Positions 1 through 5,777 of a DNA stretch of 10,005 bases are shown here, in pieces; within the stretch, counting starts at the first letter, position 1; every line of letters begins with the position of its first letter. Position numbers and translations under genes: made by a program. The notes under the pieces are model-generated. The model did no database searches, had not been told where the DNA came from, and saw only the letters and a list, made by a program, of their open reading frames with translations. Source of the stretch: JBDTCO01 sp039923495 (GTDB lineage: Bacteria > Myxococcota_A > Polyangia > Palsa-1104); contig JBDTCO010000231.1 of NCBI GenBank assembly GCA_039923495.1, positions 1-10,005 on the forward strand. Direction: 5' to 3'.

Positions 1-1194
1 GGACACCTTCACCGGTGCGAAACCCATGCGTGCGTTGGCGCGATCGTGCACGACGACGCGATCGAGCATCACGCTCTGTCCGATGTAGAAGAGGTTGCCG
101 TACGAGGTGCCGCCGGCGATGAGGCCCTGGCAGTACGTGACCTGGTCTCCGCCGAGGTACGTGTACGTGAGGTACGAGTGTGTCGCCCCGAGCTTCACCT
201 CGACGGGCGCGTCCGCGGGGCCGAGCTGTAGGTCGAGCGTCGGTAGCTTTGCGTCGAGAGAAGCAGGTGAGTCTGCGAGCGTCACGCAGTTCTCGAAGCC
301 TGTGGCCGTCGACGAGAAGAACGTTGCACCGAAGACGGACTGGATGCTCGCGTCGGCTGCAAGCGCGCTCGCCACCTGCGCGAACGACGCGTCCGGCACG
401 ATCATTCCCGGACCACCGCTGTCGGTGAAGCCGAGCGTGCCCACCGGGAACGCGACGGTCTTTGCGCCGATGCCGACGCCACGCCACGCGACCCGATAGC
501 CCGACTGCTGGTTCATCGGGACCCACGCGACGGGCGCCGCGAGCGCGCCCTCGTCGTAGCCACCGAGCCACATCCGACCACCGACGTGGCACAGCGAGAG
601 CGCGAACACGTCGGGCACCGTCTTCGTCGCGGCGAGCGCGGTCATCCAGCTCGTCGTGCCCGGGACCAGGTACGTGTCGGGCGCGAAGCCGATGATGCCC
701 TGGTACGGGGAGTGAACGCTGCCGGCCTTCGCGTCGCAGAACGCGTCGAAGAAGTACTGCGTCTGATCCGTGATGGCTGCGAGGTCCACCGATGCGGCGA
801 GCCCACCGATGGTGGCCACGTCTCGATACGCCTCGCCGCTCCAGCCGAGCTCGCCGGTGTCGAACTTCGAGCTCACCGGCTTCATCAGGTCCGTCGCGCC
901 CGCGCCGGGTGCGTACAAGGGCGTGACGCCGGCGGTCGTGCAGCTCGCGCACGCGGTCTCTGCCACACCGAGTGATGCCGAGCCGGTATCGACGTTGAGC
1001 TGGAACGTCTGGCTCGCGCCAAACGTGACCGGCATCGTGTGGGCCGAGTAGCAGCCGCCGAGCACCACCTCGGCCACGGCGCCACCGTCGGCGCCAGGCA
1101 CGCTGCCATCGAGAGCGCCGCCGTCTGGAGCGGAGGGCGTGCTGCCGCCGCAGCCCGCGAGCAGCAGGGGCGCGAGGTATCGCAAGAGAGTCAT
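1..1194 (-). CDS. Pepsin-like (family A1) aspartic peptidase lipoprotein, 3' end outside the window
   Basis: The reading frame stays open from ATG at 1194 to the window edge (398 codons, no stop), so the C-terminus is missing. Residues 1-15 form a lipoprotein signal (LLLAGC, lipidated Cys15), followed by a Gly/Ala/Asp-rich linker to about 45. The remainder follows the bilobal pepsin plan: a first catalytic motif DTGS at 69-72, a flap-like FDTG at 111-114, GIIGFAP at 166-172, LSL...GG at 199-212, a second catalytic motif DSG at 258-260 followed by MIVP, and near the visible end GNLFYIGQSV...RMGFAP, the usual A1 C-terminal strand. Seven further Cys could form disulfides. There is no obvious propeptide between lipid anchor and domain. 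A probable outer-membrane or surface protease. Oddities: Gly76 where pepsin has Trp39, Phe111 at the flap Tyr75, and Gly261 after DSG where Ser/Thr is usual. The fold call is strong; activity is uncertain. Confidence 0.85.
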   Translation of the reverse strand, partial: MTLLRYLAPLLLAGCGGSTPSAPDGGALDGSVPGADGGAVAEVVLGGCYSAHTMPVTFGASQTFQLNVDTGSASLGVAETACASCTTAGVTPLYAPGAGATDLMKPVSSKFDTGELGWSGEAYRDVATIGGLAASVDLAAITDQTQYFFDAFCDAKAGSVHSPYQGIIGFAPDTYLVPGTTSWMTALAATKTVPDVFALSLCHVGGRMWLGGYDEGALAAPVAWVPMNQQSGYRVAWRGVGIGAKTVAFPVGTLGFTDSGGPGMIVPDASFAQVASALAADASIQSVFGATFFSSTATGFENCVTLADSPASLDAKLPTLDLQLGPADAPVEVKLGATHSYLTYTYLGGDQVTYCQGLIAGGTSYGNLFYIGQSVMLDRVVVHDRANARMGFAPVKVS

Positions 1195-1335
1195 GCGGGG
1201 GCTCCACGCAAGAGTCGCGCCGCGCGCTGCCACATGTGGTTTCGTACCGATACGCGCATGCGAGCGGTCAAGCGTCACAGATTTTCGACGGAGCGACCGA
1301 TCGGACGACGGAGGGTCGCGCTACGCTGACGCGCC
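1195..1335. other. Divergent intergenic region with a 10-bp palindrome
   Basis: This gap separates the divergent peptidase and VF530 genes. It contains a perfect palindrome, CCACATGTGG (1230-1239), and a shorter one, CGCATGCG (1255-1262). On the minus strand TTGACC (1271-1266) resembles a -35 box, with TACGAA (1246-1241) as a poor -10 at 19-bp spacing. On the plus strand TACGCT (1322-1327) lies 8 bases before the VF530 start. The promoter assignments are tentative. Confidence 0.3.
1202..1205 (-). promoter_or_regulatory. Shine-Dalgarno GGAG of the aspartic peptidase gene
   Basis: GGAG on the minus strand lies 7 bases before the ATG at 1194. It supports that start, which also gives a well-formed lipoprotein signal directly from Met1. 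Confidence 0.6.
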
Positions 1336-1548
1336 ATGCCTGAGCTGCCCCCCATCCCTGACGGAGTCACGCTCGCCACCATCCTCGAGGCGCTCGTCAC
1401 CCAGCACGGGTGGGACGGCCTCGCTCGTGAGATCCCCGTACGCTGCTTCGAGCTCGCCCCGAGCGTGAAGTCGAGCCTCACGTTCCTGCGGCGTACGCCC
1501 TGGGCGCGCACGAGGGTGGAGAACCTCTACCGACGCGGCCTGCTCTGA
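1336..1548 (+). CDS. VF530 family (DUF2132) small protein
   Basis: A 70-residue protein matching the VF530 family, named for a Vibrio fischeri protein of about this size. Visible family features are the opening helix segment GVTLATILEALV (10-21), the GW at 25-26, the IPVRCF segment (33-38), and the characteristic SVKSSLTFLRRTPWAR (43-58) followed by VENLY (61-65). The family is small, mostly helical, basic at its C-terminal half, and annotated as probably DNA-binding; the exact role is not established. The length equals the family norm, so the gene looks intact. There is no Shine-Dalgarno near the ATG; a TACGCT hexamer 8 bases upstream may be a -10 element. A TPR-like gene follows 39 bases downstream on the same strand and may be cotranscribed. 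Confidence 0.85.
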   Translation: MPELPPIPDGVTLATILEALVTQHGWDGLAREIPVRCFELAPSVKSSLTFLRRTPWARTRVENLYRRGLL

Positions 1549-1587
1549 TGCGTTGCCGTCCGCTCGACAGCGGCGCACATTCTAGCG

Positions 1588-2091
1588 ATGCCGTACCGCG
1601 AGGCTGCACCGCCGAACCGTCGCGCGCGCGTGTGGGCGCAGGCGCGCCGCGACCTCGCCGAAGGGCGCAACGAGCAGGCCCTCTCGCGGCTGCACAGCCT
1701 CGGCAACACCGATCCGGCCGAGGTCGCGGTGTGGGACGAGATGGCGCGCGTCTACCTCGCGATCGGTGACCCCGTGCGCGCCGGTCGTGCGCTGCTGCTC
1801 GGCTCGCGCGAGGACGACGTCGCCACCCAGCTGTGTCACGGGTTCGTGCGCGGCCCGCGCATGACGTATCGCGCGCGGGGGCCGTACGTGGCGAGAGCGC
1901 TCGCGAGCCTGCACGTCGCGCCCGTCGTCGATCAGCGCCTGCGCGCGTTCTACGGCGACGACTGGCGCACGACCGGAAACTACCGGCTGACCGGGGATCC
2001 GTCACCGACGCAGCGGCGCCTGTCGAAGATCCTGCTCGCCAGCGCGATGGCCGGCACCGTGCTCGCCGTGCTGCACGCGCTCGTACCGTGA
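1588..2091 (+). CDS. TPR-like protein with C-terminal membrane anchor (resembles DUF6584)
   Basis: A 167-residue protein of unknown function. Residues 12-70 read as a helical-repeat unit: a basic helix with an LAEGRNEQALSRL segment, then VWDEMARVYLAIGDPVRAGRALLL, which resembles a tetratricopeptide pair and is close to what I recall of the DUF6584 family (processing capacity repeats ending in GDPxxAGR). Residues 112-140 contain a basic/aromatic stretch (RAFYGDDWR). A single hydrophobic helix at about 147-165 ends two residues before the C-terminus, so a tail-anchored protein with its bulk in the cytoplasm is likely. No signal peptide. The start is the first ATG of the frame with codon use typical of the window; no Shine-Dalgarno is visible. 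It lies close behind the VF530 gene and converges on the transglutaminase-like gene with 21 bases between stops. The DUF6584 match is from memory. Confidence 0.7.
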   Translation: MPYREAAPPNRRARVWAQARRDLAEGRNEQALSRLHSLGNTDPAEVAVWDEMARVYLAIGDPVRAGRALLLGSREDDVATQLCHGFVRGPRMTYRARGPYVARALASLHVAPVVDQRLRAFYGDDWRTTGNYRLTGDPSPTQRRLSKILLASAMAGTVLAVLHALVP

Positions 2092-2112
2092 CGCTCGGAG
2101 TCGGGGCGTGTG

Positions 2113-2658
2113 CTACGGCCGGATCGATCCCGGCGCGACCACCTGCTGCTCCACGTCCCAGCCGAGCCCGAAGTCGGCGAGGGTCGGGTCCACGTAGCGA
2201 CGCGCCGCACCGTCGACGATGAGCACCCAGTCGTGATCGTGCCAGCCGCGCAGGGGCACGACGAGCCCCGACACGGTCACGCGCGGGCTGTGGATGGGGT
2301 ATGCGCGGGCCGGCATGCCGCGCTTCACTGCGGCGGCGTCGAACAGCGTCGAGAAGAGCTGCGCGTACTCGATGCAGTTGCCTTCGCGCTCGGCGTCGAA
2401 CTGCAGCGACGTCGTGTGGCCGAGCCCGAAGTGGAGCCGCGCCCCCGTCTCGGCGAGCGTCGCACGCTGCAGGGAATCGAGGTCGCGCATCGCGCCGAGG
2501 CGACGCGAGAGCGACGCCTCGATCGCCTGCGATGCGACGGCGTGCGGCCTCCCGACGACGTGCGCGCCGCCGAGCCGCAGCCACGCGCGCTCGGCGATCG
2601 CGACACCGCCGAGGAGCAGCAGCGTCACCGCGAGGACCCAGCCGAGCTTGCGTCGCAC
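2113..2658 (-). CDS. Membrane-anchored transglutaminase-like (papain-fold) protein
   Basis: From GTG at 2658 the product has 181 residues. It begins MRRKLGW followed by a hydrophobic helix (about 8-22), a signal anchor placing the rest in the periplasm. The domain carries the Cys-His-Asp order of the transglutaminase-like superfamily: Cys95 in GNCIEYAQLF, His142 in HDHDWVLIV, and Asp157 in YVDPTL. Pfam-type members of this fold include peptidases, amidases and true crosslinkers, and many bacterial ones are peptidases or amidases, so the substrate cannot be named. A TTG two codons upstream (2664) is an alternative start; GTG is preferred because TATGCT, a possible -10, lies 6 bases before it and the resulting N-terminus is a clean basic-hydrophobic anchor. 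The gene is divergent from the DUF4261 gene and lacks an obvious operon partner. Confidence 0.8.
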   Translation of the reverse strand: MRRKLGWVLAVTLLLLGGVAIAERAWLRLGGAHVVGRPHAVASQAIEASLSRRLGAMRDLDSLQRATLAETGARLHFGLGHTTSLQFDAEREGNCIEYAQLFSTLFDAAAVKRGMPARAYPIHSPRVTVSGLVVPLRGWHDHDWVLIVDGAARRYVDPTLADFGLGWDVEQQVVAPGSIRP

Positions 2659-2664
2659 GAGCAA

Positions 2665-2670
2665 AGCATA
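2665..2670 (-). promoter_or_regulatory. Candidate -10 element (TATGCT) of the transglutaminase-like gene
   Basis: TATGCT on the minus strand ends 6 bases before GTG at 2658, a spacing that would put transcription start at the start codon. No convincing -35 is present, so this is suggestive only. Confidence 0.3.
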
Positions 2671-2727
2671 GCGCCCCGATCCCGGAGCCGCGATGCACCT
2701 GACGTGCTCCCCACTCCATCATCGAGG

Positions 2728-2757
2728 CTGACAGGCTAAAGGACGACTGAGTACAGT
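2728..2757 (+). promoter_or_regulatory. Sigma70-type promoter giving a leaderless DUF4261 mRNA
   Basis: CTGACA (2728-2733, five of six to TTGACA) and TACAGT (2752-2757, TAnnnT) are separated by 18 bases. The predicted first transcribed base falls on or next to the A of the ATG at 2764, leaving no room for a ribosome-binding site. This is the best-formed promoter in the window. Confidence 0.55.
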
Positions 2758-2763
2758 CGCGGG

Positions 2764-3537
2764 ATGAGCGATCTCTCCTTCGTGCTCGTCAACGACGCGC
2801 GCTACCCCGAGCCCACCGCCGTCATCGCCGCCGCCGATGAGCTGGGGCTCGTCCTCAAGCTCTCCATCGAGGACGCCGAGCCCGGGATGCTCACCTTCGA
2901 CGGCGAGGGCGAGCCCTTCTTCGTCGCGATGCTCATGGCGTCGCAGCACCCGGACGCGCTCGACATGCCCGTGGGTCCGATGTCCCCGTCGAGGGACGAC
3001 ATCGCCGGCACGAAGGCCCACTTCATCCTCACCGCGGTCGGTGTCGAAGGGGACAACGCCGCGCGCGATCTCGTGATGGCGCAGTTCACGGCAGCCATCG
3101 TGAAGGCCACGTCCGGCGTCGCCGCGATGCTCGCGCATGGCGTCGTGTGGCATCGCGGAGAGCTCTATCACGAGCTCGTCGGCGTCGGCGCCACCGAGGG
3201 CGAGCTCCCCGTCGAGATCGCGATCGACGTCACGGGCGCCTCCGAGGACGACGACCGCTGCTCGTTCCTCACGCACAACCTCGCGCGCTACGATCGCCAG
3301 GAGCTCTACGTCACCTGCTCGCGCCACGGGACCGGCGCGGTCGGCTTCGTGTTCGACATCGCGCGCTGGATGCTCGCCGAGAATCCAGCGCTACCGACGG
3401 GCGATACCATCGGTCGCACGAGCGACGAGCGGCTCGTCGTGCAGCGCGTCCCCAACCCCGCCGGCGACGGTGAGGAGGTGATCCGCGTGGACCTGCCCGA
3501 GCGTACTCCGCCGTCTAGTCGAGGAGCCCCGTCTTGA
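2764..3537 (+). CDS. DUF4261 domain protein
   Basis: A 257-residue cytoplasmic protein (no signal peptide or membrane helix) matching the DUF4261 family. An N-terminal alpha/beta part (1-80) contains FVLVNDARYP and a short acidic segment; the diagnostic part is KAHFILTAVG followed by a helix with DLVMAQFTAAIVKATSGVAAMLAHGVVWH (about 85-130), the recurring AHI-type strand and helix with a late WH. The role of DUF4261 proteins is not known to me, and I do not assign one. The last 30 residues are polar and probably disordered. Translation most likely starts at the first base of the transcript, given the promoter only 6 bases upstream. Its 3' end overlaps the chitinase gene on the opposite strand by 23 bases. 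Confidence 0.8.
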   Translation: MSDLSFVLVNDARYPEPTAVIAAADELGLVLKLSIEDAEPGMLTFDGEGEPFFVAMLMASQHPDALDMPVGPMSPSRDDIAGTKAHFILTAVGVEGDNAARDLVMAQFTAAIVKATSGVAAMLAHGVVWHRGELYHELVGVGATEGELPVEIAIDVTGASEDDDRCSFLTHNLARYDRQELYVTCSRHGTGAVGFVFDIARWMLAENPALPTGDTIGRTSDERLVVQRVPNPAGDGEEVIRVDLPERTPPSSRGAPS

Positions 3538-4744
3538 GCGCGGTGAGCAGCGGATCGCGCTGACCGGCCGGCGCCGACGGGAGGTAGCCGTTGTTGATGG
3601 TCCACACGATGACGCCGCCGTAGCCCTCGCTCTTGACGAACGCGGACTTGTCGGCGAGCGACTGCGGATCCTCGTAGGTGATGTAGCGGCACTTGCTCGC
3701 CGTCGAGGTGGGCGCGGAGTCGGTCGCGAACGACAGGTACGGCGCGCGCGCGACGGTGTCGTACGCCTTGACCGCGCCGCTCAGTGCGGCGTAGCCATCG
3801 ACGATGTTCTCGTACGTGACGCTCGCCTTCACCGTCGCCGAGCCGAGCGCCTGCAGCGGTCCTGTGACGGGGCTCGTGTAGCACAGGCCATACGCGCCGG
3901 CGCCGACACCGAGCTTGCTCCGATCGATGCCCGCCGATACGTAGCCGGTGACGGAGCCCTCGACCGACATCGGCGCCGAGGTGCTCGACTGGTGCAGCGC
4001 CGACGAGTGCCAGCTCTTCCAGCCGGTGTACGCGCCGGCCATGCCGTAGGTCATCACGTTCATCTGATCGAGGTCGGCCGCCAGCGGCACGTACAAGGAG
4101 AGGTCCGGCGCCGCGTTCGTGTTGAGCGGATAGACGGGCATCGTGAGGATGGCGCTCGGTGCCGCGGCACGCAGGCCGTCGAGCAGCGCCTTGAGCAACG
4201 GACCATCGGTCGCCTCCACCGGCTCCCAGTCGAGGTCGATGCCGTCGAAGCCCGGATCCTTCAGCAACGCGACCAGCGATGCGGTGAACGCCGCCAGGTG
4301 TGCCGACGAGGTGGCTGCGACCCAGGTGCTGCGCGAGCTCGCGCCGCCGATGGAGATCAGCGCCTTCTTGCCGTTCGCGTGCGCGGCATCGACGAGCTGC
4401 TTCGCGAGGGCGAGGCCGGTGGCGGCGCTGCCCTGGTAGAGCGTGGTGTCCAGCGTGCCGTCGGCCTTCGGCGTGAAGAACGCGACCGCGATGTGCGTGA
4501 GGCCATCCCAGTAGATCGAGCTCACGGGGTACGAGGTCGACGAGTAGCCCGCGTAGTAGCCCATCACCCACTTCGATGGCGGCAACTGCACCGACGCGAG
4601 ATCGGGCGACGAGGTCGTGGCCATGTCGTCGGCGTGCGTCGAGTCGTCGATGACCACCTTCTTCATGTCCGGCTGGGTCATGGAAGGCGCGTCGGGCGCC
4701 GCGCACCCTGCGGCGATGAGGAGGGCGAGGATCGGGAAACGCAC
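3515..4744 (-). CDS. GH18 family chitinase-like lipoprotein
   Basis: A glycoside hydrolase family 18 protein of 409 residues from GTG at 4744. Residues 1-14 (RFPILALLIAAGC) are a lipoprotein signal with lipidated Cys14; a Ser/Thr/Asp-rich linker runs to about 56. The TIM barrel shows WVMGYYAGYS (59-68), THIAVAFF (83-90), ALISIGGAS (128-136), the catalytic DGIDLDWE (167-174, acid Glu174), QMNVMTYGM, and late YGGVIVWTINNGY. The intact DxDxE motif argues for real hydrolase activity on chitin or related N-acetylglucosamine polymers; some family members instead cleave GlcNAc linkages in glycoproteins. An upstream in-frame ATG (4801) would put 19 residues before the signal and overlap the preceding gene, so the GTG is preferred; GAAG lies 7 bases before it. 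It follows the fumarylacetoacetate hydrolase gene by 31 bases and may be read from that operon. Confidence 0.88.
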   Translation of the reverse strand: MRFPILALLIAAGCAAPDAPSMTQPDMKKVVIDDSTHADDMATTSSPDLASVQLPPSKWVMGYYAGYSSTSYPVSSIYWDGLTHIAVAFFTPKADGTLDTTLYQGSAATGLALAKQLVDAAHANGKKALISIGGASSRSTWVAATSSAHLAAFTASLVALLKDPGFDGIDLDWEPVEATDGPLLKALLDGLRAAAPSAILTMPVYPLNTNAAPDLSLYVPLAADLDQMNVMTYGMAGAYTGWKSWHSSALHQSSTSAPMSVEGSVTGYVSAGIDRSKLGVGAGAYGLCYTSPVTGPLQALGSATVKASVTYENIVDGYAALSGAVKAYDTVARAPYLSFATDSAPTSTASKCRYITYEDPQSLADKSAFVKSEGYGGVIVWTINNGYLPSAPAGQRDPLLTALKTGLLD

Positions 4745-4775
4745 GCGGTATCTTCGCGATCGTTCCCGCGCTTCG

Positions 4776-5777
4776 TCAAGCAACCACTTGTTCGATGGCA
4801 CCGAACAGGGACATGCCGCGCTCGTCGTTCATCTCGATGCGCACGCGATCGCCGTGTACGAGGAAGCCGGTGACGGGCTTTCCGCCCTGCAGCGTCTCCA
4901 CCATGCGCACCTCGGCGATGCACGAGTAGCCATCGCCGCCCTCGACGATGGGCTTGCCGGGGCCGCCGTCGGCACCGCGATTCGAGACGGTGCCCGAGCC
5001 GATGATCGTGCCCGCGCACAGATCGCGCGTCTTGGCCGCGTGCGCGATGAGCGTGCCGAAGTCGAACGTCATGTCGACGCCGGCCTGCGCGCGACCGAAC
5101 GGCTGCCCGTTGAGCGTGACGAGCAAACGGTGGTGAAGCTTGCCCTCGCGCCACGCGTCGCCGAGCGCGTCCGGCGTCACGAACACGGGCGAGAACGCCG
5201 ATGACGGCTTCGACTGCAAGAAGCCGAACCCCTTCGCCAGCTCGCCCGGGATGAGGTTACGCAGCGACACGTCGTTCACGAGCCCGACGAGGCGGATCGC
5301 AGCGCGTCCCTCGTCGGCGGTCGTGCCCCTCGCGACATCACCAACGACGACGACGACCTCGGCCTCGAGATCGCAGCCCCACGCCTGGTCGGCGAGCGGG
5401 ATCGGATCACGCGGGCCGAGGAACACGTCGGAGCCGCCCTGGTACATGAGCGGGTCGCTCCAGAAGCTCTCGGGGATCTCGGCGCCGCGCGCCCTCCGCA
5501 CCAGCACGACGTGGTTCACGTACGCAGAGCCATCGGCCCATTGGTACGCGCGCGGTAGCGGCGAGGCACACACCTCGGGCTGAAAGCGCAACCGGTGCGT
5601 CGAGCCCTGGTTCACCATGTGAGCGAGCTCGCGCAGCGCAGGCTCGCTCGCGCCCCAATCGTCGAGCGCGCGCTGGAGTGTCGGGACCGCCGACGAGGCA
5701 TCGAGGTACCAGGCCAGATCGTCGGAGACGACGACGAGCTGTCCATCACGACCGGACTTGAGTGAGGCGAGCTTCAC
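4776..5777 (-). CDS. Fumarylacetoacetate hydrolase (fumarylacetoacetase), short bacterial type
   Basis: A 333-residue FAH-fold enzyme expected to split fumarylacetoacetate into fumarate and acetoacetate, the last step of homogentisate breakdown. It shows an N-terminal beta domain (VKLASLKSGRDGQLVVVSDD) and then the catalytic fold: YVNHVVLVRRARG (86-98), metal-ligand glutamates in CDLEAEVVVVVGD (Glu138, Glu140), LVNDVSLRN with Asp169, and the GTIIGSGTVSNRG loop (256-268). At this length it belongs to the single-copy bacterial branch rather than the ~420-residue animal/Pseudomonas type, so I give no gene symbol. The start is GTG at 5777, overlapping the upstream stop as GTGA and preceded by AAGGAG at a 5-base gap. 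A much longer open frame upstream is antisense to or out of phase with the dioxygenase gene and is not part of this protein. Position beside hmgA makes the substrate assignment firm. Confidence 0.9.
   Translation of the reverse strand: MKLASLKSGRDGQLVVVSDDLAWYLDASSAVPTLQRALDDWGASEPALRELAHMVNQGSTHRLRFQPEVCASPLPRAYQWADGSAYVNHVVLVRRARGAEIPESFWSDPLMYQGGSDVFLGPRDPIPLADQAWGCDLEAEVVVVVGDVARGTTADEGRAAIRLVGLVNDVSLRNLIPGELAKGFGFLQSKPSSAFSPVFVTPDALGDAWREGKLHHRLLVTLNGQPFGRAQAGVDMTFDFGTLIAHAAKTRDLCAGTIIGSGTVSNRGADGGPGKPIVEGGDGYSCIAEVRMVETLQGGKPVTGFLVHGDRVRIEMNDERGMSLFGAIEQVVA

Noticed and set aside
1241..1271. Promoter for the peptidase gene (TTGACC with TACGAA).
   Set aside because: The 19-base spacing and poor -10 make it too weak to list as a separate feature.
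1478..2722. Minus-strand open frame of 414 codons spanning three genes.
   Set aside because: Low-complexity Arg/Ala product with no motifs; it crosses genes with clear family matches on both strands.
3306..4706. Minus-strand 466-codon frame covering the chitinase region.
   Set aside because: It is out of phase with the GH18 gene, whose frame holds the catalytic motif; its own product is Arg/His-rich without homology.
4745..4801. Chitinase start at ATG 4801.
   Set aside because: It would add 19 mostly polar residues before the lipoprotein signal and overlap the upstream gene; GTG 4744 gives a standard signal peptide.
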